In this document: positions 11,360 to 22,690 of the stretch, in pieces
Layout: each line of letters begins with the position of its first letter
Numbering within the stretch: the stretch's first letter is position 1
Origin: Athripsodes cinereus
Lineage: Eukaryota; Arthropoda; Insecta; Trichoptera; Leptoceridae
Direction: 5' to 3'
DNA: 64,000 nucleotides
Assembly: GCA_947579605.1 (NCBI GenBank)
Contig: OX388321.1
Span: 23,489,614-23,553,613, forward strand
Program-made: the position numbers and the translations under genes
The notes under the pieces: generated by a model
The model's database searches: none
Seen by the model: only the letters and a program-made list of their open reading frames with translations
What the model was told of the DNA's origin: nothing

Positions 11360-12065
11360 GTCGAGTATCACCAAATTCAATTGCTTAAATAGGTACCTCA
11401 TGTTTTCATTGCTTGAGTACAATGCACATTCACAATATAATATGAGAAAAAAAAATCGAATAGTAAGTAAAAAATACATACACACATACATACCTACATT
11501 AGAAAAAAGTCATAAGTAAAAATAAATACACAATATCAATCGGCAAGAGTACAAAACACGCTTACCATTCCCACCAAATACACTCAAGTTTCCCTTGATA
11601 TTATCTCCAAAATATAAAATGGCAAATCCTCAAAATCAGCAAACAAATAGCTTTTAAAAAACACTCATACATATACATATAGGTACACACACATGCAAAC
11701 ATACATACTCACAAATATCATAGTTATAAGTTTGGAGGAGGGAATGTAGTTTTTAGAAAACATTGAAAAGCCGGGAGACTGATATTAAATAAATCTACAT
11801 TTGATAAATATTCATTTCCTAAGCGATGCAATCGTGGGAATACTGTGTGGTTTATATAGTTTGTGGAACAATTTTCATAGTAAAAAGGTTCGTGACTTCT
11901 TGTAGTGCGCCCAGCAACACGAAAGTTAATTAGTTGTAGTAGGTTAGGGTTGTCAAAAACATCATTCAAAATTTTAAATAAAAACATCAAATCATTCATA
12001 ATCCTTCTACTAGACAAATCTTCCATGTAAAGAATGGATTGAAGTTGGTGGTAATTTAATATATT
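11360..12065 (-). pseudogene. LINE 3' end: RT C-terminus plus 3' UTR
   Basis: Minus-strand open frame (11724-12026, extending upstream) reads YHQLQSILYMEDLSSRRIMN, LMFLFKILN, NLLQLINFRVAGRTTRS and NYINHTVFPRLHRLGNEY. This matches the R-x-x-x-DL-x-FL-x-KIL...INFRV-x-x-R-x-TRS...R-x-x-NY C-terminal region of non-LTR reverse transcriptases. The AT-rich, CA-rich 11360-11720 is its likely 3' UTR. Confidence 0.72.
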
Positions 12066-12100
12066 ATATAGTTATTATTTTTGAATGGCAAGTTGAAATG

Positions 12101-12364
12101 ATATCCCGTGGAGCACCCGGTAAAGAATTGGTCTCCCACTCTTCTGCGTAAGTTTTCGAGTGTCCTGTAAAAGGCAGGTGTTCGAAAAAATTAAGTCATT
12201 TTACATCTTAAATTCAGCGTTGAGGTTTGCCACCCATCCTGAATGTCTTGATTTTATACTGGCACGAAGAGGACAGTTTGCATGTTTCTTACATGCAGCT
12301 GGTCTGCTGGCTACCCCACTTGTGGGATATGCCGTGATGGTATAGTAGTAGTAGTAGTAGTAGA
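12101..12364 (+). mobile_element. SINE-A, full length, reference copy
   Basis: ATATCCCGTGGAGCACCCGG ... GTAAAAGGCAGGTGTTCGAA ... CACCCATCCTGAATGTCTTG ... GCTACCCCACTTGTGGGATA ... GTGATGGTATAGTAGTAG. About 265 bp, ending in (TAG)n. Weak similarity to pol III boxes near 12119 (GGTAAAGAATTGG) and 12175 (AGGTGTTCGAA), about 50 nt apart, suggests but does not prove a tRNA-like head. Confidence 0.88.
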
Positions 12365-12787
12365 AGTTGAAATGAAAATTTCATTTATTTAATTTATGAT
12401 ATAGCGCTGTTTGCCTCTGACACAATATTATAAGTATTCCCTTTGTTAACATACACTACGCAGAAATTGGATGAAGTTATCGAAAATAAAATTTTACATA
12501 TATAAATTTAAAATAACAATGTGTGGGAAATCATGTATTTCATTTTACCATTCATACTTTCAATAAACATATTTTATGTTGTGCATGTGTGAATGTGTAC
12601 TCGTTATTTCAAACAATTATACGCCCACGTCTTGGAATTTTAACTTTGAACATGAAAACATACAGCAATCATAATCAGAAATGATTAAATGTATTGTTTT
12701 ACTCGTATGTTTGTTAAACATATTCCATTGATAAATGAATAAATTGATTGAATGAAATATAATCAGATGTGTAAAAACTAGATTTTA

Positions 12788-13219
12788 CACATCGCACATT
12801 GAAAACAAAAGTGACATTATACAAAAAAAATGATTTTTTAGTATGGCCGTTTAAAGTTTTTGGTAAAGTTCTATAGTTTACACCACTACTTGTTTCTTGA
12901 ATACATTATTTATACAAAGTAATATATAAAAATGACACTATACTTAAAATGTCATTTATGCATTTAGTTTTTCCTTAAATTAATGCACAACCACTGCGGC
13001 CGTTTGACTGGAACTGGTATAGTGTCACTTTATTAAATAGCGATTTGAAGCTTATACAAAAAGTGCAAATCACTAGTGACCTCTAGGGAAAACTAAACAA
13101 GCTATTGGAATAGGTGTTTTTGTATTGGATGCGTTTTAATTTGAGCGTTATAAACATCGTTTAAACTCAAAATTAACATTTTTTGTATACTGCCACTTTT
13201 GTTTTCAATGTGCGATCAT
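12788..13219. mobile_element. MITE with ~38-bp terminal inverted repeats
   Basis: Left ATCGCACATTGAAAACAAAA and right TTTTGTTTTCAATGTGCGAT are exact inverses over 20 bp and continue imperfectly (GTGACATTATAC with GTATACTGCCAC). No ORF. Confidence 0.8.
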
Positions 13220-13369
13220 CGGAAGTTCGAATGTTTATGATTTAAACTGCTTCAGAGGTTCATTCACACGAATTAAACCTCGTAAAGTGATCTTCTACTC
13301 CGAATAACCCACAACCTATATTCCCTTGCAAGGCGCTAGTCAGTTTCTAAATTAATGTCTATAATTTTT

Positions 13370-13507
13370 ATTCATTCATTTTATTGTTTTTGCACATAAT
13401 CATTCACATAACAAAATTGACAAATCAGTTTACAAGAAAAATTTGATGATATGCAATGGCGAGATTATCACTATATAGTGATTTCTTCCATCTAACCACG
13501 ATATTAT
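13370..13507 (-). repeat. LINE-U tail, second subtype
   Basis: TTTTATTGTTTTTGCACATA and GATGATATGCAATGGCGAGA with TTTCTTCCATCTAACCAC. Same subtype as 28205 and 59165. Confidence 0.6.
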
Positions 13508-13623
13508 TGTTGCAATTATATAAATTATGTAGTTGAAAATTAAATTATGCATATTTATGTGTTATTATAGATTATTTTTAATTCTGGAAAATTGCTGTAT
13601 ATATCCATCATAATAAAACGCAA

Positions 13624-13748
13624 TCTTGGGTGTTACATGCATATGTGTTTAGTGCATTGTATATATGTGTATCGTTGTGTTAGTACCCATAATACAAGAT
13701 TCGTATCTTAGTTTGGGACTAGCTCGGTCTATGCATGTTATGAAAAAA
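13624..13748 (+). mobile_element. SINE-C, 5' truncated
   Basis: CTTGGGTGTTACATGCATAT to GGGACTAGCTCGGTCTATGC and ATGTTATG, then poly(A). Confidence 0.78.
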
Positions 13749-13799
13749 AAAGTTATATTTGTAGGTTAATAATATAGTTAATGACATTTACTGAAGTTT

Positions 13800-14032
13800 A
13801 TTCCGTGGAGTATCCAGCAAAGAATAGGTAACCCACTCGTTTCCATAAGTTTTTGAGTGTCCTGTAAAAAAAGGGTTTTCGAAAAAAAATACTTTTTACA
13901 TTTTGATATCAACGATGACGTTTGTCATCCATCCCGAAGTCTTAATATTTTTTTGTTGGCACATTGAGGACAGCTTGTATTTTTATTCAGTCAGCTGCTC
14001 TGCTGGCCAGCAGCATGTTGTAATGATATTAG
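13800..14032 (+). mobile_element. SINE-A, diverged
   Basis: CCGTGGAGTATCCAGCAAAG, TTTTTGAGTGTCCTGTAAAA and CATCCATCCCGAAGTCTTAA follow SINE-A order. Confidence 0.65.
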
Positions 14033-14136
14033 TGGAATTAGTACTTAATTTTTTATTGACTTTATTATTCCTTTACATAATTCTAGTACAAATATACAAC
14101 TTCACTTACTATTTATGTATCTATACCTAGCTTTTG

Positions 14137-14345
14137 AGGAAAAAGAGAGGAGAGGTGTGAGTGAATGCAAACCATCGCATTAATAATCTCCAGACCACAG
14201 CAGCCGCTTGCAGTTGAGCAGTAGATACACTACACATATTATGTAGTAGTGAGTCCTGAGTGACAGCATCAGACACCACTATCCCCTGAGACTTAGTCAG
14301 AACCCACAAGTCCCACAGACTCTACCAGGGATACCAACCAAGCGG
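14137..14345. other. Unidentified GC-richer block
   Basis: Base composition differs from its surroundings (CAGACCACAGCAGCCGCTTG and following). No domain or repeat match recognised. Confidence 0.3.
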
Positions 14346-14746
14346 GATATGAATAAGCCAGTGGTGGAACAAGACTTTTAATTTTGTTCACGCTTTTCAA
14401 AAAAAATCAATCCTGGATAGTTCCTGTATTGAAGTCGATATCTTTAATGAGTCTGAGTACACCATGAGGAATAATGTACTGTGAGTGCGTTTGTTCGAAA
14501 GTTTATATTTTCTACTGAGGATCCGCCATAACTTTTGTTGTCATATTTTTGTTATTCATTATCTGTTGTTATAATTATGTTACTTGTTTTTGTTTCAAGT
14601 ATGTTTTTTTTATTGTTATTGTATTTATTCAATGAAATGAAGGTATTTTATTTCGTGGAATTTCGGTATTTTGTAATTTCCGAGTAAGTTTTCGAATATC
14701 CTTTAAAAACTGGTATTTATAAAACCTCACGTATAAGACAATTAAT

Positions 14747-15058
14747 ATATCCAATTCATTATAATAAATACACTAGATTTGATTTTAATAAACAAAATAA
14801 ATATTAAACTTTTAAATATCAAGTCATTAATACAAAACATGTAAATTTATAACTTATAAATTTGACTTAGGAATTTAGGAAACAACGCAACCTTTAAATT
14901 TCATATCCAATTCATTATAATAAATACACTAGATTTGATTTTAATAAACAAAATAAATATTAAACTTTTAAATATCAAGTCATTAATACAAAACATGTAA
15001 ATTTATAACTTATAAATTTGACTTAGGAATTTAGGAAACAACGCAACCTTTAAATTTC
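14747..15058. repeat. Direct duplication, 2 x 156 bp
   Basis: The block starting ATATCCAATTCATTATAATA occurs at 14747 and again at 14903. I see no difference between the copies. Confidence 0.95.
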
Positions 15059-15059
15059 A

Positions 15060-15820
15060 TAACCAAATTTTCTAATTGTTATATGAATTTGAATAACTCT
15101 TATTTCACGATTATTGTTTTTATTTAATGATATTATACTTTAAATAACACACAGTTTACTTTTCACTAAGATTTATTCAAATCTCGAGCGCTTTCGTCAA
15201 TGTTAGTAAATTGACATTTTCAAAACATTTCTCAACGTCACAATATCTCACCGATCGATCACATTATTTATATTTAAAAAAAATACAATTTATGTAATTT
15301 TTTATATACGTAGACCTTTTTGAACTACAAGCAATCATGTAACGGATAGATAGAAACGCAGGACTCAGATCTTAAAATACTCTTCTATCTAGTATAAGTA
15401 AGGTCCAAGAAAGTCTTCTGTTATAGATAACATCCATTGCTTTTTGTATGTATAGAAAGTACACCACTGATAAAGTCTTACATATGTATAATAAACTTGT
15501 AATGCTTCTTGTATGTGTTATTTAATACATTGTTTCTATACTGCAACGGAAATCGATTCAATACCAGTCAAGTCAATACTATGTACATATTGTGTAGAAT
15601 TTGTTTACAACATATACCTACTGTAGTGTACATTACATAGAATCCTGTGCTCAGAATCATAATATTATGCTCAATTTATCTCTATACAATATGCACTTCT
15701 TTGACTAATATTAATTTAATCGTTTGAGCATGTGGTTTTAACATTTATTTTTGTTTCATTTTAAACGTAAATATGTGGATAATTTATTTATTCATTAATT
15801 TTTTACTGTACATTGACTAC
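15060..15820. other. No feature seen
   Basis: AT-rich sequence without a recognised repeat or coding signal. Confidence 0.5.
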
Positions 15821-15822
15821 AA

Positions 15823-16515
15823 TAGGGCCAATTCTGAATCTTAATGAACTAACTAACTAAAAAGTTGATTAATATTAGTTATTATGTAGTATTCTGCATT
15901 AGTTATGAACTATAAAGAACTATAAACTCGAGAACCACCAAGTGCAAACGGTAAAATCTATGGGACAAACTAATATTAGTCAGTGATGCCGCAATACAAA
16001 ATGTTTTTCACGTTCCGATTTACACTTCTGGCAACAATTTAATAGTTGTCGCGCGTGAAAATTGTGAAATGTCAGATTTGCCGATATATTTTGGCGTTCG
16101 TATTTGCGTCGGTGGTGGTGTAATTTTACAATTTATACATGCTAAGAGTTGCCCTAAAAATATAAATTTTTACTTTTAATTGAAAAAACAACTTAACACT
16201 TCCAAAATATAGCAATATTCTGCGGTAAAATGACAGCAACTAATAATATTCGCACATTTAAAGTCGCGAATAAAATTCTGCCAAATCCAACTTATTTTAG
16301 TCGTCGGCTATCAACTAAAATTTCATTCTGAATACGAAATCCATAGATTCTCGAAATTTATAGTTGTACTAAGGTGTCAAAATGAACTAATGAACTAAAT
16401 TAGTACGGAAAACTGTGAATACGAATTAGAACTAATTATCATGACTCGACTATCTTCTCACACTTAGTTGACTTAGTTAGTGCAACTAAACTATTTTATG
16501 ATTCAGAATTGGCCA
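15823..16515. mobile_element. MITE with terminal inverted repeats, about 690 bp
   Basis: Left GGGCCAATTCTGAATC and right GATTCAGAATTGGCC are inverse, with AACTAACTAACT/AGTTAGT motifs just inside. No ORF. Confidence 0.75.
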
Positions 16516-16720
16516 TAATATATACATTTTTTTTGGAAAATGCATTTAATTAAGATATTATCAACATCAATGAATTAAAATAAGATATTATTCCAATAAT
16601 TTGAATAGGTACTATTGAAAAGACAGAATTTTGCGTATTTATTTATCAATATTAATTATTGGTTAGCATCATTTTACAAACGATTCTCAAATGAAATTAA
16701 AATTGCTAGATTGATAATTA

Positions 16721-17033
16721 CATTATAGAATGCGTGTAAATAAGTTACGATGGTTTGGACATGTTGAGCGAATGCAAGATGAAAGAATGACGAAGAGGAT
16801 GTATTTATCTGAAAGAGGGGGTGTGAGAAAGCGCGGACGGCCAAGAACCACGTAGATTGATCACGTGGATCAAATCCTAAAGGTCGGCCGCGTGTTGAGT
16901 AAGAGAAACCGGCGTGCATGTATGAGAAACTGGATGAATGTTGTGGAAGCGGAATAATTGTGTTAAGATAAATCTATATGGCATTCCGTTCTCTCTGCCT
17001 ACCCCTCCTGGGACACGGCGTGAAGGTGTAGAT
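16721..17033 (+). pseudogene. LINE-P 3' end copy, interrupted by a hAT-like MITE
   Basis: RVNKLRWFGHVERMQDERMT and KRGRPRTT are well preserved, followed by the shared 3' sequence with CTACCCCTCCTGGGACACGG. A MITE starts at 17034 inside its tail. Confidence 0.78.
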
Positions 17034-17276
17034 CAAGGGTGGGCAACCCGCGGCATATGCACACTTTTTATAATAGTCGGTACAAGTACCCGTTATATTT
17101 TTGAAAGAGGTATTTTGAGAAAATATTCTTCAAGAAAACTGAGGAGGTTTGAAACATTTCAAATTCCTATACCATTTTGAAAATTTGGCGACGGGGGGTA
17201 GAAATTTTAAGGTGAAGTAAAATTATCAAATGTTTCATATACCTATATGGTATATATTGTTGAGGGGCCACCCATG
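17034..17276. mobile_element. hAT-like MITE with 8-bp target duplication
   Basis: 243 bp. The left end CAAGGGTGGGCAACCCGCGG is of hAT type. The right end GGGGCCACCCATG is an imperfect inverse. It is flanked by GTGTAGAT (17026-17033) and GTATAGAT (17277-17284), one mismatch. Inserted in a LINE-P tail. Confidence 0.75.
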
Positions 17277-17289
17277 GTATAGATGGATA

Positions 17290-18120
17290 AATAGATAATG
17301 ACATCATAAGTAAGTCGAAAGACATCTCTCTCGCGTTTTTTAACCTTTAGTAGAACGAATTGCTCGTTTCAAATTATCCAATTACGGAATTCTACTACTT
17401 GTGTATCAATGTAGAAATAAACTAAGTATATTATTTTATTGAGAATCTTATTTTTTATTTCCACCATAGACAACAAGTGATGAAATATAAATATTGTCAT
17501 TTTCCTTACCTATAAAGGACACTTAGTTCTCCAAAATGACACAAAACAGAAACACTAAACACTTTAACCCCAACAAGAAATCACAACATAATATAATACA
17601 ACTATAATTCATAACATCTTCATACTTTTATGAGGGGAATAATATTTCTCAAAATAATAACATTACCATTGTTGAAACAGCTGAGGTTTAAAGGTCGAGC
17701 CAGAGGTTGTAGAGGCCGTCTGTTGTAGCAGTGGTGACATGTCCAATCTGTGTAACCTCTCAAAGTAACTAGAGATCATCTTTGTCCTTTTGTAAGCATC
17801 TTGTTAGTATCAAAGTATACCTAACATAATATTTTGTTTGTACTAACTTAAAATAAGTTTGTCTAACAAACTTGTTGAACAAAATTATATGTACCTACAT
17901 ATGAATATTGTTAAGTAATACATAAGTAGAATATATTAATAGTTTGTGTTTATGCCATAAATAATTATGAATGCTTGTGTGGAGTAGCTAAAATGCTTAT
18001 ATAATTCAGTTATATACGTAATTTGTTTTGAGGTTTTCTATAACTCGATGCCAGAGTTTCGCACTTTCAATCGAAAGATTATTGAATCGAATCCTTCCGC
18101 TGCTGGCAAAGATAATTTAT
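17290..18120. other. No clear feature
   Basis: AT-rich. The segment 17303-17357 (TCGAAAGACATCTCTCTCGC, then AGTAGAACGAATTGCTCGTT) resembles 27093-27172 and partly 57680-57705, so a low-copy unknown repeat is possible. Confidence 0.35.
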
Positions 18121-18121
18121 G

Positions 18122-18291
18122 TTATTTATAAATAATTAAAAACACTATTTTCACTATATTTATTTAAACTCTAACGTTTTCGCCCACTTCAATGGGCATT
18201 CTCAAGAGTCGGTACTCGAAAACGTTAAGAGTTTAAATAAATTTTCCTGAAAATAATTATATATTATCAGTGTTTTTAATTATTTATAAAT
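18122..18291 (-). mobile_element. Fold-back element with GAAA hairpin
   Basis: Arms TTATTTATAAATAATTAAAA and TTTTTAATTATTTATAA, plus AACTCTAACGTTTTCG against CGAAAACGTTAAGAGTT. On the minus strand the centre reads CTTGAGA-ATGCCCATTGAAGTGGGC-GAAA. Confidence 0.68.
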
Positions 18292-18374
18292 TATTTAATA
18301 ATATGAATTTTCACAGTGTAAACACAAACACCCTTCAACAATTTATAATTTACGTAAATTAATTAGATTTTTTT

Positions 18375-18575
18375 CGTGGGAAGTAATTGGTTCCTCACTC
18401 TTTTCCGAAAGTTTTCGAGTGTCCTGTAAAAGGCAGGTTTTCGAACAATAAAGACATTAAACATTTTAGATTCAGCAGTGATGACATTTGCCACCTATCC
18501 TGAAGTCGTTTTGTTTTGTTGACTCGGGGAAGACAGCTTGCACGTTTATTACATGCAGCTGATCTTCAAGTTGTC
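18375..18575 (+). mobile_element. SINE-A, 3' truncated, head of an inverted pair
   Basis: TTTTCGAGTGTCCTGTAAAA and ACATGCAGCTGATCT landmarks are present. The 3' hairpin is missing. Confidence 0.7.
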
Positions 18576-18720
18576 TTCTCTGTACCAATCTAGAAGTCAA
18601 GACACTCAGGATTGATGTCAAACTTCATCGCTGAACTGAAAATGTTAAATGTCTTAAACGTAATGTTTTAGGATCATTTCTCTCTTACAGGACACTTGAA
18701 ATTTCCTTTTTCTCACATAT
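18576..18720 (-). mobile_element. SINE-A fragment, inverted relative to its neighbour
   Basis: AGTCAAGACACTCAGGATTG and CTTACAGGACACTTGAAA are SINE-A landmarks in reverse. It abuts the plus copy directly. Confidence 0.62.
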
Positions 18721-19552
18721 CAAAAATTATTTAATATTCCATATATACATATTATAATGATGATGTAGCTTTTATTCTTTAAATATAGATACGTATATAT
18801 CATTTTATTTCTCAATTTTCCTAGACAAATGATTGTATAAAATGGTATAATAATGCATAAATTTTCATAAAAATACAATACATCTAGTCTCCGTTTCATC
18901 TGTATGGAATTTTTCCTGAATAAATTTCCTACATATCGCTATGTAGTAGTCGTAGTAATAATAATATTATTATTATCTTTGCTGCTCTGAAAGGATGTTT
19001 CTATACAGCAGATGATAATAGTTAGAGATGAATCGGATATTCGGCTAGTATCCGGTATTCGCCAAATTTTATTTTTTTAATCTACAGCCAATGCTGTTTA
19101 AAGACCTCTTTCATATTTTCCTGGCTTTTTTTTATTTTGAGCTGCTCTTATCCAATTTCTACCGGCAACAGAAATTGTATCATCATTTCCCCACATTTGC
19201 TTGAGGTGTAGCTGAATTAATTTTTTCTATCCCAAAATCTCCATATTTGGATTCTGAATGTTCATCTTTCCGTTTCCTGTCAGGGGACTTATGTTTATCC
19301 GATTTTCCAAGCGAAACTTTTGCCCTCACGAGCGGGTCACATGGATATCCATACTCAACATCTACGGAGTAGGATACAATATTAGGAAAAAACCGACCAA
19401 CAACAAAATGGATATAAATTAGGGCACATATATGTAAAATAAACATACTTTACGGTGACGGATTGTGGATAGCATAATTATAAAGCATAGTTGCTACAAT
19501 TTTCAGTACCGAGGGACCGACGGAGTAAAAAATTCAAATATGGAAAGACTTC

Positions 19553-19665
19553 TTTTTTTCATAGTTCATTTTCCCAGAAAACTCTGGTGCACTTTAAACA
19601 GATTAAGAAGTAGTGTCGGATGCACAGCGTCACATCTACTCGAAGAATGCCTAAACTACAGATAG
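19553..19665 (+). pseudogene. LINE C-terminal fragment (RNase H-proximal type)
   Basis: FPRKLWCTLNRLRSSVGCTA followed by HLLEECLNYR resembles the P-R-x-LWCTLNR-x-RT...H-x-x-x-EC end of jockey/RTE-type proteins. Only a short piece remains, inside a hAT-like element. Confidence 0.5.
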
Positions 19666-19845
19666 TGGTGAACACTTGTCCCCAATGCTCATACGATGGC
19701 GAGTTGCAAACATTTGGTTTAGGGTTGGATGACGAAATTTCATGGCAACGAGGCCTCAAAATACGAATATGTTTGTTGAATGATTTATTTGGTGCCATTA
19801 CATGGAGCATCCATCATGAGAATATGACGGGCATAACCCACATAA

Positions 19846-20026
19846 GAGTTCGTCGGTAGCCTGGAGGTAGAGTCTCGGCCATCAGAACAAGGGGTCCGTG
19901 ATTCGATCCCAGGTGCCGGCAAACTCCCCTTTCACGGCACAAGCTTTAAACTTAGTGTGAAAGGTTTATAAGGTTGTATTTGGGTTTATAGCAAAAACCC
20001 AGAAATAATTTAATTAAAAAAAAAAG
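19846..20026 (+). mobile_element. SINE-B, full length, tRNA-derived
   Basis: Head GAGTTCGTCGGTAGCCTGGA with an A-box-like TAGCCTGGAGG, then GTGATTCGATCCCAGG as B box. The body runs from GCCGGCAAACTCCCCTTTCA to GTGAAAGGTTTATAAGG and TTTGGGTTTATAGC, and ends in poly(A). Confidence 0.85.
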
Positions 20027-20646
20027 AAGTAAATGAAGAAGATGTACAAATTGATTGAAACACTTTGTTTATAATCACGTCGAATATCTGTTTTCCGATA
20101 TCCGACTTAAACACTTTCCGTATCATCACTAACACAATAATGTGAATATGTAGAATCATTATTATTATTATCATTGGATAAATATTCAAATGAGAAGAGT
20201 GACTGGTGGAAATACTATACAAAAGTAATATGTGAGAACTGAATCGGAATAAAGATATCGTGAACTAATACGTATGTTATTGTGACTATTGATGGATATG
20301 ATAATAATTATAAAAGGCATTGTGATTTTAACTGTGCAAGATTTAGTGGTCAGAAAAGGGCGTGTTTACGTTTTGTTAGCGTTCGATTCGCGGTGTTATG
20401 TCTGTTTATTTATTTATTCTTTACTTACAAGTTGATTACAAGCAATTTAACTCGTGGAATTACACTTGATGGAAGTTTATGTCAAATTAATAAAGATACT
20501 AATTACTTTCTTTTCGGGTCCGGATTTTGGACCTTGCCACTCCAGTATGCAGTGACGTATTTCGCCTTGTCACTCACCATTATTAGGTCAAATAAAGATA
20601 CATATAATACTTAGATTAAGTATTGTCATAGTGACTTTTGGTTAGC

Positions 20647-20674
20647 CTGATGATGAGAGTGGAAGCTCTTGAAA
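20647..20674 (+). ncRNA. Hammerhead-like ribozyme core
   Basis: CTGATGA, then a 5-bp helix GAGAG/CTCTT with loop TGGAAG, then GAAA. These are all the invariant core strands in the right order. Helices I and III and the cleavage site were not identified, so activity is unproven. Confidence 0.4.
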
Positions 20675-20768
20675 GCCATCTCGTAATTAAAAAAGTCTCT
20701 GTACAGGTAAGCACTTAAAAAAAGACAGTGTTGTTTTTATTTATTTTATAATATTATAAGTTTTACAC

Positions 20769-20918
20769 TCATCCTGATAATCTTATAAATAAATAAATAA
20801 ATAAATCTTATTTATTGTGGGCACGGAGAGGACAGTTTTACATGCAGCTGGTCCGCTGGCTTCTCCACTTATAAGGAAATGGCTCGATGGTATAATTTTA
20901 TCGTAGTAGTAGTAGTAG
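20769..20918 (+). mobile_element. SINE-A 3' part with an (ATAA)n expansion
   Basis: CATCCTGATAATCTTAT is followed by (AAAT)n, then GGGCACGGAGAGGACAGTTT and a (TAG)n tail. Confidence 0.65.
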
Positions 20919-21017
20919 ATGACCTGTTCAAAGCAGCACAGGACAGGGAGATTTTCGTCGGAGTGATCGTTAACATCGGGGGGACCTGACATGGCACAAG
21001 AAGAAGAAGAAGTAGTA
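20919..21017 (+). pseudogene. LINE-R 3' end fragment
   Basis: About 100 bp matching the last codons (...AQDREIF...NIGGT) and the (GAA)n tail of LINE-R. It directly follows the (TAG)n tail of a SINE-A copy. Confidence 0.7.
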
Positions 21018-21418
21018 GATAAAAGTTTTGAATTTGAATAATAAGAATACTTTCTTCAGTGGAATGTTTGAATGAGATTTATATATTGTTAGGTGCTGGG
21101 TAAATACCCACTATGTATAGGATGAAAAGTTGGAAATATTTCATGGGCTGAACCAATTTGAGTGGAATAAGAGCGCGTTAGTGAGATTAATATATCAATA
21201 TGGTTAATTCATGGCCCGTATAAATACTGCCGGCGCCGGCATTAGAATAATCATCTAATTTCCTTGATGTATGGCATCTGGATGGAAATTTGGGAATTAT
21301 TTCCTTTGTTTAAAATGTTTAAAAGGTTACTTCTATTACTAATACATACTTTGACCCTCTGGCAACCAGTGTGCCCGTACGGGAAAATGAATAATTTAAT
21401 TTAGAAAAAAATCGCCTG

Positions 21419-21582
21419 CCCCCCTAGACAAACACGCACTTGTCGATCGACTACAAACGAATTTACGACAATCTACCTACGTCCTACATGTACCGTGTAA
21501 TATTATGCATTATCGTTGCGGTTATTGTCGAAAATTCGTTTGTAGTCGATCGACAACTGCGGGTTTGTCTACGGCCCCTGAT
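21419..21582. mobile_element. Short MITE with ~50-bp inverted repeats
   Basis: CTTGTCGATCGACTACAAAC (left) against GTTTGTAGTCGATCGACAAC (right), with TAGACAAAC ends. About 160 bp in total, so mostly hairpin. Confidence 0.78.
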
Positions 21583-21629
21583 TAGAAAAGAATTTATATT
21601 ATATGCGGAAATTATTAAGAAAGCTTAGT

Positions 21630-22280
21630 TTTATAGAGAAAAATAAGATTTTTTCTTAAGAAGTCACTTATTTGATGTGTAAATTTATTCCCAAACTTTT
21701 ATTTTATTTTTTTGGCCACTACTAATTCCACATTTACGACTTTTGATTAGAAAATTGAAATAGGTGCTATCAATTCATGCGTCTATATTTTAATGTTGTT
21801 TATTTTTGTCATGATGTATGTGAATAAAATAATAAAAGTAACAACTTCATAGAGTTTGTAACGCGACCATAAACTGCGGATATCCTTGAACAAACAGCGG
21901 TAATTAAAAAAAAAATCACCAAAAATCCTATTTTTTGCTTACTCATTGTACATAATATAAAGAATTATTCCAAGGCTCTTTAATTCTATTTGGTAGTGAG
22001 AGGGTTAAACGTTCAGTGTCTTACATTCAGCAATGAAATATTACGTCGCTTATTGGGCGCGTGTCTTGCATTATTTCTTCTTCAGCCCGTGTTTAACCAA
22101 TGCTGGATCAATGCCCCCTCTTCTACAGCTTCTTTTATTTTATGGCAAAACAAATATATATAGTAAAAACCTTTTTCATGCAATTCTCTGATCATCTTTT
22201 TTAGTTGTCATGAAAATGAACCCAAAATTTTTCATTCATTCAAAGTCATTTATGTATTTTTTATTCTAATTTACCATTAA
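21630..22280. other. No feature seen
   Basis: AT-rich sequence, nothing recognised. Confidence 0.5.
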
Positions 22281-22284
22281 TATC

Positions 22285-22412
22285 ATTTTTATCCCACAAG
22301 TGTTGTAGCCAGCAGACCAGATGCATGTAATAAACATGCAGACTCTCTTCATCATGCCAATATTAAAATAAGACATTCGGGATGGGTGACAAACTTCATC
22401 AATGATATTTTT
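22285..22412 (-). mobile_element. SINE-A fragment
   Basis: TATCCCACAAGTGTTGTAGC, TGCATGTAATAAACATGCAG and GACATTCGGGATGGGTGACA. Confidence 0.68.
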
Positions 22413-22544
22413 TGCTTCCCTATTTTTTTATACATTTTGATACTTATTTTAAATTACGTTTTTTTTTTACAATAAAACCTGAAAATTATTTAAATTAAAA
22501 AATTTGAGTATTTTTTACGTAATCTTTTATGATCACTTGCCCTT

Positions 22545-22690
22545 TATTTATTATTAATTTATTCTTCACTGTATATCGATAACAGGGAATTTCATAGAGA
22601 AGCAAATTCAAATTTAATACAATCAATACACAGAGGGCAACTTTATCGCAAAGGCGCGATCTTTTCCAACTAAACCAAACTTAAACTAAC
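22545..22690 (-). repeat. LINE-U tail
   Basis: CAATCAATACACAGAGGGCA, CGCAAAGGCGCGATCTTTTC, CAACTAAACCA. Confidence 0.65.

Larger units (their letters stand above)
19021..20132. mobile_element. hAT-like element, about 1.1 kb, non-autonomous
   Basis: Left GTTAGAGATGAATCGGATAT and right end with CCGATATCCG...CATCACTAAC are imperfect inverse ends. It contains a LINE fragment (19553) and a SINE-B (19846). A minus-strand open stretch (19183-19446) with KYGDFGIEKIN gives no recognised transposase domain. Confidence 0.45.

Noticed and set aside
19183..19446. 87-codon minus-strand ORF as a transposase
   Set aside because: No BED finger, DDE or hAT dimerisation motif visible. Left as part of an uncertain element.
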